64,000 bases of DNA from Holacanthus passer. Lineage: Eukaryota > Chordata > Actinopteri > Pomacanthidae. The notes below the pieces were generated by a model. It worked only from the letters and a program-made list of their open reading frames with translations. It was not told where the DNA came from and searched no databases. Shown in pieces: positions 1 to 12,479 of this stretch; the first letter of the stretch is position 1, and the number at the start of each line of letters is the position of its first letter. The stretch is taken from NCBI GenBank assembly GCA_025331565.1, contig JAFREQ010000103.1, positions 611,001-675,000 of the forward strand, given 5' to 3'. Both the position numbers and the translations under genes were made by a program.

Positions 1-3000
1 CAAAGGTAACCTTATTGTGTTTTATTTAGTTTTTATACTCATCAGGTTCCAATAAGCCCAAATAGCAAAGAGAAATAAAAAATGCATATCAAGCGAGAGC
101 TCGGGTCTTAAGAGGTTAAAACATGTCCAGATCAAGTCCTAAAGGCTAAGCACTCATTTTTTCACTAACCATTGTGCTCATTGCCTCCAGCCCTGTAAGG
201 TCACAGCAAATACAGCAAAAAGAAAATGATCAAAGTCAAAATCATTTGCATTAATTTTAATCATGCCCCATAATTAACTATTGATGATTACTCTTTAACT
301 AAACATGTCTACTAATCAATGTGAATCTGGCCCCCAGTGTGCCGTTTAATTAGGTTAATTACTTCTGATTTAGATCTGTTATCACAATATTTTTCCTCAC
401 TGCCACTGGAAAGCTTTATTTTGCTGTCAGACATGAGACTGTAATATTTCCTACCTACCTAAAAAGCTGGCTTTTCCAGATTCAGGAGTGCAGGGCAGAC
501 TAGTATGATGTGCGCATATAAAACAAAGCAATCTGTGCTTTATTATCCTTACAAAATATGAAGCAGTAGGCTACATGAAGATGATAAGATGTGAAATCAA
601 TTTCTTGTGTTTTACTTGAAAGTATTCATATCAATTTACAAAACATTAACAGCCACTAAAAGTTGTCTATCAATGGAACTGCCAACCTCTTGCCAAACTC
701 TACAGGCAGCAAGAAGAGTATCCACAGGTTAACAGAAAAACTGAGTCTGCTGTATGACTCTGGCACATGAATGACCCAAGGGATCTTTTTTTCTTTGGAG
801 TGCTGCAGTCCACCATGTGTGTTGAATGTAATGCTTTCTGCGATGACTGGCAGGTAGTTTGGCAACATAGAAAAGCTGAATTTGCAAGGGAAAGCAAGAC
901 CCTTTGAGGTGGACTTAGAGTGCAAACATGTGGTTATTTCCTGGAGGCAATGTACCAGTGCAGACCCAGTATGGATTGAACTTGAAAAAGAATTGGTCCA
1001 AAAGAATTGTTTGTTCATTTTTTTTTTACAGCTGTAGCCAATATCTCCTCCTCCCTAATGGATTCAGCCTGGGGACACTGAGATGAATGGACTGAAAACA
1101 ACATACAGAGTGCACCATTTTCACTAAGACTGCTATGCTATAATCACAAACTGTAAAATACATGACTTATTTGTTGTATAAAATTCAGGTGTTTTGTGCA
1201 TGTATTGGATTTTCATATGAGATAGCAAGATGACTTGTTTACTCCAGTGTTACTATTTAACAAACTCTTGCAAAAGAGCAATCCCAGTAACTCACACATG
1301 TACTGTACGCTGACAGTAATTTTCACAGCACTTTGAAAAGACCAATCGGCTATCAGATGTGAGATGCGGTTTAAAGGGTGTTGAAATCGACAGTTCATCT
1401 CCTCTCAGCACACTTCACTGGTTCAAAAATCCAATGAAATGGACTTTGAGAGCAGAGTGGAGAGGTAGTGGGCCTCTGTTTCAAGCGATAGCCTACGCTT
1501 AAAAAAGTGAATGAGGTTGATTGCGCGCAATGTAAATGAAAGAGGTACCATTCTCCCTATGACAAGTCAGTGCACTATCAAAATTATTTTCAATCTTACA
1601 TAATCTTTCTTGCTTAATAATAATAATAATGATAATCCCTATTATTTCTGCTTGCTTTGTTAAATGACATTTAATCAACTCAATGTAGGCAGCATAAACA
1701 AGCTAGAAGATGTTAGAGGATTGCAAGGGCATCGACGTTTCAACCTGGGCTTCACCCAAGATGATTGTGACTGGTTTCAAGAAATGCAATAAATTAAAAT
1801 TAATTCCCCTATAACAGAATGATAATTGGGTTCAGCCGGACTCCAGCACCAGGCTGACCTAGAGCTAAAACAGAAATTTCCAAAAGTTAATCACACCTTT
1901 TGCAGGTGATAGAGAAAACTTAAGGCTGCTCTTTAACCTTGTATTTGATTTTGAACAGATGACTGGCCATAAATGAAATAAAAGTTCATGTAACTAGTAA
2001 GTGAAGTTTCTCACAATGAGTTGCATTTGTATTGAACTTTTCTTTTACAGTAGAATAAAGTATTTGAAGCCTTCTTTCACATTTCATTCAACACAGGTTA
2101 GGGTTAGCGCTGGGAAAGGTACCCATTTGTGGACCTGAGGCATGGTTAGCTGTGACACTGCATGGCACTCATCTTCTGTTTCAAAGCAGTGGAGCAAGAT
2201 CCATGCACTTATTTGTGGTGAATATGAAAGTTTACTGCCCTCCAGAACAATCACTACACTTTTTATTTATTTACTTTTTTGTAATGCATTATTTTTAAAT
2301 GGGTTGAGTGCATGTGTGCTACACCCCAAAACCATGCACATCGCTTTTTTTGGTGTATTTTATTTAAGGAGCTGAACTGTCAATTTTTTTTATTTTTTTT
2401 ATTTTTAGGGCTTAAAACTATCAGTGATGATGTAGATGACAGAAATATAATTTTATTTTCCACATATATTGTGTAGGGAAAAAAAAGATAAATGTAAGCA
2501 GCACCCAGGTGGAACTTTTCACATGGTAGCAGTAGTGACCCTAGTTCTTTCAGGGGGAACTTCCGCCCGAACCCCAGATGCAATTTGCTGAACTTATCTG
2601 TATTTCACAGATTTTCTCTTTTGATGCTGTAGTACCATTCCGGTGACCTGTAACACATGGAAGTCATGATAAGGAATATAAAAGCAGGCTTAAAGGAAAG
2701 GTATCTATTGTACCTATCAGGTCTACCATTATGTACCATTATTGCAGTCATTGCAGCAGCTCCATAGCAAAGACGGTATAACTGATGATGTCGTAGGAAA
2801 CTATAGTGGTCACTCAAATGAAACTGCACAAAAAGAATACAAGCCATTTCTTCAAACTTTCCCACAGGGTTTTTCAGGAGAGTATGTTTGTCTCAGTGAC
2901 TTTCAGGCCAAGCAGGTTCTGTCTGGTGAGTTCAGTCTTCAATCCAAAGACAGACAACAAACATGGCAAACGTGCAGTGGAAAGAGTGAAAAGGCCATGT

Positions 3001-3840
3001 GTGCTGACAGAAAATCTTTCTTCTTTTGATGTAATAACTAGATATCTCCCTGATACACTTCATCACCTATTGGAGGGTGTTGTAATGGTATGTTAATATC
3101 TAAAAAAAATACCTCTCTTTGGACAAGAATAGCAGAGCTTGTTGTTGCATAGATCCATCTAGAAAAATCCAATTTATATCTTCAGTTACAATTTTCTGAT
3201 CAGCCACAGAAATATCAAGAAGCATTTCCCATCTGAAAACTTCTGCTAAAGCATCACTACTTGGAGCAATTACCCTCACATGATCCGATCTTTAGCCCTC
3301 TAGTTGGAGTCTAGGTGATATATCCAGTTGGAGCAGGAGGGAAATTTCATCAACTTTAATTCTTCCTGACCACATGGAACATCACTGAGACTAAATCCTC
3401 CTTCCTAAAGCTGCCACTGGAATAGTGATGACTGAAGTGGCCAACTGATATATATCATGAATGAATAAAACCATGAATTTCACAAACCCTAAGAATCTGT
3501 AACACTCATATGAACAGCTGTGCTATCTGTGGTTTACTGTCAGTCCAACGTGGCTAATAATGCACACTAAAATACATGGAGGCTTTATAATCCAAGGTGC
3601 TGTACAGTATGTAATTGCTATGTGGATAACTGAAAAAGTCAATATAACTATGTTCAATTTTCAGTTTGCATGTGTATATAAGTGTATAAAAAATGACAGG
3701 ATGAGATGTGATCAAGAATTTTATTATGTCAATTCACTGCATGCTTCAAATTCTGAAAACTAATACTGAAAACAAAACCTCTCCTCTTCTGCTTTCCCTC
3801 TTTCTCACTGACTCTCTTTACTTCTGTTATTTTTTTTTTA
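1..3840. other. Non-coding stretch, no gene seen
   Basis: AT-rich sequence with no convincing gene. The open frames here are short, lack domains and do not sit between good splice sites. A CNE-like block at 290-430 is listed separately. A short TAA/AAT run lies near 1615-1632. The T-rich tract near 2388-2405 is low complexity. I see no transposon termini here that I can name. Confidence 0.6.
290..430. promoter_or_regulatory. Candidate conserved non-coding element with paired TAATTA sites
   Basis: Two TAATTA homeodomain cores sit at 347-352 and 356-361, nine bases apart, in otherwise complex sequence free of simple repeats. TAATTA is the core bound by many homeodomain proteins (LIM, Prd-like and Nkx-related classes). 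Paired closely spaced cores are common in developmental enhancers. Enhancer function is inferred from this texture only, because conservation cannot be judged from one genome. Confidence 0.3.
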
Positions 3841-3842
3841 AG

Positions 3843-3913
3843 GGGATCAGGAGGCGTCTGTTCGACAAAAGTCCACAGATGCTTCCTCCTGCTCCTCTTG
3901 CCACTGACAAGCG
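3843..3913 (+). other. Exon-like block of unknown gene (candidate only)
   Basis: A pyrimidine-rich tract with nine T's ends in AAG at 3840-3842, a good acceptor shape. The following 71 nt stay open in one frame and end before GTAATT at 3914, a moderate donor. The frame reads basic and proline-rich: it starts GIRRRLFDKS and continues through an MLPPAPLATD segment, leaving a split arginine codon at the junction. The reading frame hits TAA immediately after the putative donor, so the open frame ends where an exon would. I do not recognise the peptide and see no partner exon. This could be chance, since a 71-nt open block with both splice signals is expected now and then in 64 kb. Confidence 0.15.
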
Positions 3914-4470
3914 GTAATTGAAGAAATCCTGCTGACTGTCACGATGTTAGAGTTGTTAGACAAAACAAAAGAATGAGCAAAGAAACCACATCTGTTTCCC
4001 TCCTTGGGTGCCAACACGGCCATAGTAAGAAATTTATATCAAATACACTGACATGAACGAGGTACAACTAATCATAACATCCTGCTGTCTTGTGGGTGAC
4101 AGTAATTGAATCTGGGCCAGGATGTGGACCACCTGTGTTGATGAACATTTCACTTTTATCGAGATTCTGTCTTAGGTAAGGCAGAAGAGCCAGCTCTGGT
4201 TCGCCTCCTTCAGAAAACACAAAAGTAATAATCCCAAAGATAAACAGGACAAACTTTTCTGGTGAAACAAACCAGTTGGAACAGTGTTATGCTGTGCAGG
4301 GTTGAAATTTCAGGTCATATAATAAGAAAAGCTGTACAGTGGAGATGACATAAGATGACTCCAGATATTAGAGAGATAACATTAAAAAAGCTGTACACTA
4401 TAAATACATTACAATACCTTAGACTATATATAATGTATATGCAAATGTAATGCAATGTAGTGATATATAA
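3914..4470. other. Non-coding stretch, nothing recognised
   Basis: Mixed sequence with no gene, RNA or named repeat. A donor-like TTAG/GTAAGG occurs near 4173 with no matching exon. A slightly more complex segment around 4080-4150 might be regulatory, but nothing distinguishes it strongly. Confidence 0.5.
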
Positions 4471-4473
4471 GTC

Positions 4474-4545
4474 AACTCAAGTCAAGTTGGTTTTATTTAT
4501 ATAGCCCAGAATTATAAATAACAGTTTGACTCCCACAGTATTAAA
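4474..4545 (+). repeat. Fragment of a teleost dispersed repeat (TTTATTTATATAGCCCA type)
   Basis: The string GTCAAGTTGGTTTTATTTAT followed by ATAGCCCAGAATTATAAAT matches, from memory, a very common repeat end in percomorph genomes. In those copies it reads as TTTATATAGCCCAAAATCACAAA. Only the start is recognisable here, and it decays after about 70 bases. The class of the parent element is uncertain to me. Confidence 0.5.
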
Positions 4546-5079
4546 ATACTGGTGATATATAAGGGGTCAAGGTGCAGATATATTAAGCATTGGAAAAACT
4601 GCAATTTGAAAAAAAACACCTAGATAAATAAATGAAACTTAATCTTCAAATTTGAATTTTAATAACACAGGAACCTTGAGTCAAGCAAGCTGCTTTTTAA
4701 AACCATTTCAACTTTAGGTAGGGCTTTGGGGTATTAAAGCTTTAAAGTGAAGCTTGTCCCTAAGTTATCTCTGAATATTATTATGAATCAAAAAGCTGTT
4801 GATTTCATGCACAATGTGTTGACTTTTGTAGGTCAAAGTCACCCTCCATTTTAATAATGTAGTGTTGGCTAATTTGTTTTAAAGAGGGAGATGTGATGAA
4901 AAATTGGACCATTTTATGGGAACATTTTAACTCTTCAGAATAAATTAGGTCATCCAACACCGAGAGGAGAGCAGCAGCTGTGTAAACCCTCTGCAAAACA
5001 GGATGATAATGGGTCGTACTGGCACAATTGAAAACGAAATCTTTTGAGTTTTCAACATGAACATAGTGTCCAACTGTCG

Positions 5080-5390
5080 GTTAGTCCACCAGGTCCAACT
5101 ATTGAATGGATTATCATCAGATTGGTACAGACCTTCATGGTCCTCAGAGAATGAATCATAATAACTGATCTTCAGACTTTCCTGCTGGTGTCATCATTGG
5201 GTTAAAATTTCAGTTAGTCCAATACTTTGATTTGTGAAAATGACATCCCAGTCAGTATCAGTGGTACGTATGTGGCATGCCAACAAGCTAAACTAATATG
5301 GGAAACATCATGAACATACAACATGTTAGCATTGTTTAATTAGCCTAGCTCCCTGTTGCTGTAGGCTAATTAAATGCTGGGCTCGTCACG
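5080..5390 (+). repeat. Degenerate copy of a teleost interspersed repeat, copy 1
   Basis: The order of motifs defines the repeat. An AACTATTGAATGGATT segment comes first, then GGTACAGACCTTCATGGTCC, then a TTTCAGTTAGTCCAATACTT segment, and finally a series of ACATGTTAGCATTG and CTAAACTAATATGG motifs. The same order recurs at 8400-8530, 19072-19335 (front half) and, on the other strand, 60400-61310. I recognise this as a common percomorph repeat but cannot assign its class securely. No open frame survives. Confidence 0.6.
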
Positions 5391-5516
5391 CAAACCTGTT
5401 CATATTGGAATACCTCCATGGTGACTCATTGAAATACTGTCTCAATTACAACAAATTCATCTGATGCAACAATAGCAGCTGAAAAAGATTAACCAAAAGG
5501 CAGCTTATTGAAACAA

Positions 5517-5826
5517 TTAAAGGTGCCCTGTGGAGTTTTCTTGTGTGAACAAACACATTCATGTTTACATCCAGTCTTTCACACCAGAATCCCTTTAGAG
5601 TATCCTGGAAGCAAACATGTGTTTTCTCCTTATTTGCAAAGCTGATTTTTTGAGCATTTTGAAACCTGACTTGTACACATCAGTGGTTACATAAGTATGT
5701 TTTTATTCCCTGCATTTTGGCTACCAGTGTCAATATGCATTGCTACCCTTTCGTGTGAGTTCAATTGCGCTTTTCTAGAGCACAAGAAACAAACAAAATT
5801 GGGGTCAAAAACTCCACTACCTTTAA
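5517..5826. mobile_element. MITE-like element of about 310 bp with terminal inverted repeats and TTAA ends
   Basis: The left end reads TTAAAGGTGCCCTGTGGAGT. The right end, read on the other strand, is CTTAAAGGTAGTGGAGTTTT. The match over about 20 bases, with one small indel, defines terminal inverted repeats. TTAA occurs at both ends (5517-5520 and 5823-5826), as expected for a TTAA-targeting (piggyBac-like) non-autonomous element, though this class is inferred. The interior has no ORF of note. The copy is old but intact end to end. Confidence 0.6.
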
Positions 5827-5829
5827 GGT

Positions 5830-7680
5830 CATGCTAAAGGGCAAGTCTCCTGGCTCTGATTGGTCATTATCTCACAGTCTATAATCTGTGACCATCAACC
5901 GCCTGCATGTGAAGTCAAAAGTTCAATCTTAATGCTACTATTTGACGCCTTTCATGAATCTCTGTCCATTTGTCATCTTCCCACAGATTTCTGTTCAATT
6001 AAAGCCATTAAGTAGAATTAGGCCAATCGTGATTAAAATCCCATCTTCTTTGTCATGGATGCATCATGGCGTCATGGAGACAGGGCAGCTTCACCTGATC
6101 AACATCTGGTTCAGAGTCAAATTAGGTCTAATCAGGCCGACTGTCTATTTGTCAGTCTGCCTCTCCACAGCACAAAAGCAACAGCTGCTATTCATCACTC
6201 TTCAGTCCACAGAGTCAGACACAAGACTGAGCTAATGGATGCCGCGGAGATTAGTGCGAGAGGTGCTTATATCTTTTTATGGGAGTCGGATTTGGCTTTA
6301 AGTTTATTGTGAATCATTCAGTGCTGCAAATGGTGTTTATCTCTTAGCCTTTTTGGTTTATGTGACTTGTCAGTAAGCTTTTAATAGATAATATTTAATC
6401 TAAAGTGACTGCAATCAAATATGTGGAGGGAAAGCTTTGTCATCACCCCTGCTGACACCATGCATCTTTTTAAGAAGCCGAGTCGTACATTATTTTATTA
6501 GAGGTTTATATGGGGACGGAAGATCAGAAATGTTAGAGATAGAATCAGGAAGAGGAGCAAGGCCATGTTATGATAGTGTTTCATAGTGCTTTATATGGGT
6601 GTTAATATAAGTGACATCCAGTGGAGATCTTCGTCTCTCTTTTTTGATTTTGTCAATAATAAAGGTGAAATGAAAGTGCTGTGTGATACCAAAGTAAAGA
6701 GAATTGATAGTATCAGAAACTAGGAGTGAGTGTCTCATCTCAGAATGATTTACTATGATGTTTTAACTTGTTTAAATAAGTGAAACACTAGATTGAATTA
6801 TTGCATTATTTTTTGCATATTTTCAAATGAGGGAACAAGATGCTCAGGTCTTGAGTAATGGATCAGATTTATTTTCAGAAGATTTATATTCAGAAGATTT
6901 ATTTTCTACAGAAACTACTTCCTCTGGAGATTATTGGTAATTTAGATAGTCTCCTATTAAATGGAGAAATAACCCTGTTTTCCTTGTGGTGAGAACATCA
7001 CATCAGTGAGCATATGGTTAACCCCCCCATTGTGGGAAGTCAGGGCCATGCTCTGGAGATTTTATTAACAGGGTTTTGGTGACCTCTGCAGGTTGAACTC
7101 ATGTCTCTCTGTGGGTAAATTATGCCCTGTGGGATGTTCTCGTTTAGCAAGATGTGACAGGCATGTCAACACGCAACACTGTTGAGTTGAAGGACTAAAT
7201 CAGGTCATGCATGTTTCCATTTTGATGAACCTCTCAAGCCCATACCTCAAGACTTGGCCATGAGTCTCTGGTTTGCTGACTGATATTCACATCTGATATA
7301 ATCTTTATTTTAACTACCAACAGGGAGCCATGGAGAATTATTTAACAGAAAAAAAATGTTTTCTGGCTGCAGAAGGTGTCTTCAAGTAACATTTTTTAAA
7401 ACTCTTTATGCTAGAGTTTACTGTATGTGTAACACAAAAAGCCTTGTGAAAGTAATAGAACATTAAATAGTAACATCCTCACCATCAGATGCAAGGAAGA
7501 ATAAATCAAATCAATCTATCAAACAAACATAAAAAACAGATATAGCACATTTTAACATGGATTTTCCTAAAATCCACAGTCACTCACACAGTTTACCTTT
7601 GTCTACTTTTTTGAAATTGATTCTGTTCATAAAATCTTTGTACAGCAACTGGTAACCTCAGGAAGCAGAACTCACTCGCA
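5830..7680. other. Non-coding stretch with one short minisatellite
   Basis: No gene or named transposon recognised. The only structured element is a three-copy 15-base tandem repeat at 6868-6912, listed separately. A block at 5980-6300 has somewhat higher complexity and CpG content than its surroundings and could be regulatory, but the signal is weak. Confidence 0.5.
6868..6912 (+). repeat. 15-bp tandem repeat, three copies
   Basis: Unit one is TTTATTTTCAGAAGA, unit two TTTATATTCAGAAGA and unit three TTTATTTTCTACAGA, head to tail. The units differ by one to three bases. The array is too short to be informative beyond local slippage duplication. Confidence 0.85.
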
Positions 7681-7684
7681 CAAC

Positions 7685-8065
7685 TCAGGAGATTGTTCAG
7701 GTTTTTTCAAAAATCAGAATCTTTCCTGAGCTCATGTTTGGTATACAGGTAGGCAGGAGAACAGACAAACAAATCCAAAACAGGGCAAAGCAAACCCAAG
7801 GTCATAAGGAAGGAAGAGATCAAAAAACTAGGAACACTGAACCCTGGGAATACTGGTATGCTTGTCAAAGGACGAGGACATAGGACGAAGACGAACTTCT
7901 AGATACTCTTGGAGTGGGGTGACAATGAGACACAGGTGAAGACAATTAGGGCGGGACAGACAATCATAATGGCAGGAAACATTCACAAACAGGAAGTGGG
8001 TATCTGAAACGAGAGGAGAGGTTAATGACAGGAAAGTAAAACAGGATGTATGACAAATAGTGAAA
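7685..8065 (-). mobile_element. Degenerate non-autonomous DNA-transposon-like repeat
   Basis: The purine-rich chain of motifs AGGCAGGAGAACAGACAAAC, GGGCAAAGCAAACCCAAGGT, ACACAGGTGAAGACAATTAG and AGGGCGGGACAGACAATCAT matches, from memory, a medium-copy repeat seen in many teleosts, with ACAGGTGA and CAGGGCGGGACA in the same order. Boundaries are approximate because the ends have decayed. No transposase reading frame is present. Orientation is arbitrary. Confidence 0.4.
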
Positions 8066-8189
8066 ACAATGAAGACATGACCAAGGGTGCTGAGATTACA
8101 CTCTAAAGGTCTTGTAAATTTAATTGTGTAAAACATGACCTTCAACACACAGAAAGCAACTGGCATCAAGCTGTCAGGTATATAGACAC

Positions 8190-8192
8190 TGT

Positions 8193-8230
<38 letters not shown>

Positions 8231-8241
8231 CAGAGAGCGGT
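8190..8241 (+). repeat. Compound (GT)n(GA)n microsatellite
   Basis: An uninterrupted GT run occupies about 8190-8217 and passes directly into a GA run with one CAGAGAG interruption. On the other strand it produces a spurious His/Thr-rich open frame, which should not be read as a protein. Confidence 0.95.
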
Positions 8242-8394
8242 TAAAAGCAAAGAAGGCATTTTATGTGTGAACTATGGCCATTAATGTAATTTTTTTGAAG
8301 AAAGGTCAGTAAAGGAATAGTAAGGACACATACCACATAACATTTTTGTTATGTTATGGTTGACTTTTCATTTCTTTACTAAAAAATTTCAACA

Positions 8395-8530
8395 GTTGAA
8401 TGATTTGCTGTGAAATGTGGTTGACACATTCATGGTCCCCAGAAGATGAACACGCTAAACCAACACAGTGCATATGGTAACCACTTGCCTGCACATTAGC
8501 TTGCTGATGTTAGCGTTTAGCTGGCTGCAA
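8395..8530 (+). repeat. Degenerate copy of the teleost interspersed repeat, copy 2
   Basis: Contains GTTGACACATTCATGGTCCC, then CAGAAGATGAACACGCTAAA, then CTGATGTTAGCGTTTAGCTG, the motif order of the family listed at 5080. The middle part is deleted relative to that copy, so the front and back halves are nearly joined. Confidence 0.5.
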
Positions 8531-8549
8531 ATTAATCAGCAATTTATAA

Positions 8550-10470
8550 CTGAGTTATAATTACATTATGGAATTAATATGTGAATTAGGAAATTGAAAT
8601 ATTCAAGTTTCAAGTACAAATTATATCTAAACAATACAAAAATACAACAGACTGTAAACCTGTCTGCAAATTAATTCAGGGAACAACTGTAATGTTTACA
8701 GTTTTCCACTTGATGGCAGCATTGTGACTTGATGGAACACTGAATGCTTGCACATACCTACAACCCACGTGACCATGAGGACCATACTGAAGAATTTACA
8801 TTATATTGTATATGCACTGTATTACTGATCCATCATCATTTTAAGATGACTGTGACTTGGTAAAAACACAGTTCTCTACTGGCGTTTCCACATTTATTTG
8901 TTCATTCAGTATTCTTTTTATGTTTATCTGTCTGTCTTTTTGTTTAACTACCTTCTTGTGAATCCATTTAATTTGTCTGCCTGTCTGGTCAGTTGGTTCT
9001 TTTAATGTCTGATCAATTCCTTTCTTCCCACATTGTGGCTCTTTGACTGAATATATTTTGCACATGAACTTCTTGGTGCTGACTGTTTTTTAGTATTTCT
9101 ACTGCCAAGGGGAAAAAATGTCTTGATGAATTGTGTAATTTCCATTCACTTTCACCTTGGGAAAACAGAAAGCACCGGGGAAATGAACACAAAGAAATAT
9201 TGTTTCTTATGGCCTCGGTAAAAGCACTGTCACAACTTCTATTCAGACAATCAGACAATAATGCAAAACCTATAAAGAAAGTTCCCAGACTGTTTTTAAT
9301 CCTCGAGGAGTGCTCATTTAGTTATTTCCTGTTGACTTGTTTTTGAAGAGTGGTCTTTATTTTTCCAAGATTAAAATTCAATGAGGAAAAAACCCAATGG
9401 AGTGTAATAAGAAAAACAAAAATAGCCCTGCATAGCCAGCCAGGAGGTATAGAACGCCATTTGTGTTTCATTATTTATGGTGAAGCTATACACTTTTTTC
9501 TTTTTTTTTTTTAAAGGCATGTCCTTCCCCCATGTTGCTGGGAAATATGCACTGCCTGTAGTGAAGTTGCCATGCTTCACTGCTTACTAAATCGACAATT
9601 CCCCCATAGCCAAGCATTGCTCTCAAGCACATCATGCCAGGGCCCATTTTGATGACATCATCATTGCTGTCACTCTCATTGTGGACTGACCCTCTGGGTA
9701 AAAGGGTGTCACGGGCTGCTGCACACCCATATCTGCTCGTCCGTTGCCCAGCACAGAAGTATCCCCCATCAGAAGTCCCTGCAGCGTTGCTTTGCAGCAG
9801 CAGATTATACTTGATGACTTCATCTTAATCACATTCAGTTTAATTTTCTTTTATCTCCACAGCGCCATGCCACACTGGCTGCGAAGCATTCCACAAGTGG
9901 GTGCACACAAGCCTCTTGGAGCATGTGCGTCCACACACAGGGACGCGGGAACACACACGTCGACATGTGCACATTAGTCCGCTTTTGTTGAGTTTGAAGT
10001 AAAACTTCCTGCCCTAATTCTGCATGGTTAACACTACTTTTAAATGGGGGAGACTTCTAAGCTAACCAATAACTACAGAGTGGATTTTCCATGTAATGTA
10101 TGGATAATCACACTCACTATAAAGACAAACAAACAAGGACTTTCTGACATTAAAAAACAGCTTATTCACGCTTTCATGGCTCTTTAATTACAGTTTTATA
10201 GAAATCCTTATAAATATTCGTACTGTGAAATGACAAAAAATGTAAAAAAAAATTCTCTTCATTCTACTTTAAGCTTTAAGCATTCACTGAATGTCTGACT
10301 TTTGTCCTTTTCACTCGCCTTTGCAGTTATTAATGCTAAGCAAATTTCATAAAGTGTTAGAGTTCAGAGTGTTAGAGAATACAGTAACAACAAAAATAAC
10401 TTTATAAAAATATTGGCAAGGCAAGGTTTTCTTGATATCTAACACAGGTGACACCAAACTCTATTACATT
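8550..10470. other. Non-coding stretch, nothing firm
   Basis: AT-rich sequence with scattered T and A runs. A good acceptor-like tract ends in CACAG at about 9862 and is followed by a short open frame of about 36 codons, but no donor of quality follows. The 9620-9830 segment is open on both strands for about 65 codons each without any recognisable domain. I call no gene. Confidence 0.5.
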
Positions 10471-10480
10471 CCCTTAAATT

Positions 10481-10939
10481 CAGTGGTGGAGGAATATTCA
10501 GCTCCTTTACTTAGGTAAAAGTAACAGTACCACACTGAAAATAAGTATTGCATTCAAGATATACTTTAAAGTATTACAGGTAAAAATACTAATGCTGAAA
10601 AAATATCACCTGTGAGTATTACCATATTACATATTACATTAGTGGACGAATATTACTGATTCATCAATGTGCAACTACCATTTTAGCTGGTTTAGGTGGA
10701 GCAATTTTAATGATTTTACATGTGATCGGGCTGTTGAATCTATAAAAACGCATCAGATTTTCTAAGCTCATCCTATGTTTTAGACAAAAAATATGAACCT
10801 AGAGATTAAGTAAAACTGTCAGATAAAAATAAGGTGTAAAGAAATACAATATTTCCCTCAGAATTACAAAGTAGCATGAAATGGAAATAGTCAATACCTC
10901 AATTGTGTCCTTAAGTAAATGTATTACATTCAACCACTG
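10481..10939 (+). mobile_element. hAT-like non-autonomous element, near full-length copy
   Basis: Starts CAGTGGTGGAGGAATATTCA and ends TTACATTCAACCACTG, giving the CAGTGGT/ACCACTG terminal inverted repeat. Inside are TTTACTTAGGTAAAAGTAAC and GTAGCATGAAATGGAAATAG, motifs typical of this abundant teleost family. The flanks CTTAAATT and CATCAATT agree at six of eight bases, consistent with the 8-bp target duplication made by hAT transposases. It is about 460 bp long with no coding capacity, so it would have depended on a transposase supplied elsewhere. Confidence 0.75.
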
Positions 10940-10949
10940 CATCAATTAG

Positions 10950-12470
10950 ACATTTTTAAAGTTTGGCCAAAATCCATTTCTTATCATTCTGGTGCTGGTG
11001 TTTAAATTGCAAAATGTGAATTTATACTATTTTATAACTAACTACATATTGATGAGTCTGCATTGATACGAGTGTATTTTAGCATGAACGTGCTTTCATT
11101 TGACTTTAAAAACCTTTTCTTCTGCTATTGATGAATGAAATGTGATGAGTAAAAACAGCAAGATGGGATTTGTCAAATGCACCAACAATAGTGTAAAATA
11201 CTCACTCGTTTGCACTTAACCCTAAATGTTAACGAGTGAGTAATCAGAAGAGAAATGTACTGTATACTGCAGAGGAAAACAACTGATAAATTCAAGTAAC
11301 TGTCTGAGCGCTGTGGTGAACAAAGCACTGCATGTGCAGCAGCTTATTCTCTGTTGAAGTAAGCTGGGTCTCTTCACTGCTCTTTGCACACTTTTGACCT
11401 TGCTCTGTGACTCCAGACACACACTCAGACAAACATGGTTTTCTCAGACATGGCAGCGGGCCAAAATAAATAACCTGCCCTCAGAGTGTCGGCAGAACCG
11501 CAAGAAACCCAAAACCCAAGACCCGGCCCAGCGGCACTCACTCACAGGGCTATCAGCGAATGACTTGCTGAAATTTTAATTGTCCGAATGCATCATGTGG
11601 TTTGGAAACAAAATCAAATCAGGACGGATCATCCTTCCTCTTTGACACCCATCCAAAGGAGAGTAGCATTTTTGATTAGGGTTTCATTTATTTATTTTAG
11701 GTGGCTCTGATTTCAAGGTCGGGTTACACCAACTTGGGGGACAAACAGATGACATTGTATGGATAGGTAATTCAAGAGTCTGCATGCTTCGATCCTCACA
11801 GATAAGAGCGAGATAAGAGACAGGTGTCTTGTAGAAAATAGGACATCCATCTAGAAATTCAATCGCCAAAGCTCAGTCAAAAATGGTGTCCACGAAATGA
11901 AGGGATTGATATCAATACCTCCCTTCAATTAAGGAGATCAGAATTTCATATATACGCTACGTCCTGACATTCAACAAGAGATTTTTCTTCTTTTTCTGCA
12001 GCACTTTTTATTCAACTTGACATAAAATAGATGCAATTAGTGACACCAACTTCAAATATTTTACAGATTTTTTCATATGAATAAGATTTGCTGGAAGTGA
12101 ACGTGTGTGTGTGAGCGATTGTCTTACTGTCCTCGCTACAGTAGACGTTTCCCCTCCTGTCCAGCCTCACCACTCGTATCACTTGTCTGATGTCACCACA
12201 CCAGTCAGGTATTACAGCTGTAAATGTGATTAAAGAAATGCTAGACGTGGACAGTAGACAGGACAGGCCTTGTAAGATGGAACTGTGTGTGTGCGTGTGG
12301 TTGTGTGTCTTACCATAAGTGAGATACAATCAGGTACATTTTACTTTGCAAATGCACGACAGTCTCATCTTTTCCCCTCTCTCCCATCTTTCTCCAAAGC
12401 AAAAGCTTGCAGTCATTGAGGCGATCATCGAGCTGCTGAAGGTGCATTTTTAAATACACAGGAAGTCTCT
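10950..12470. other. Non-coding stretch
   Basis: No gene recognised. A somewhat CpG-richer segment at 11380-11640 breaks the AT-rich background. Interrupted TG runs lie near 12103-12115 and 12283-12310. At 12397-12441 a pyrimidine tract ending CCAAAG precedes 14 open codons (QKLAVIEAIIELLK) and then a weak AAG/GTGCAT donor. This is interesting but thin. Confidence 0.45.
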
Positions 12471-12479
12471 GTGTGAGTG

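Noticed and set aside
9862..9980. Exon following the strong acceptor tract ending CACAG
   Set aside because: No credible donor follows, and the short frame runs into CA-rich low-complexity sequence.
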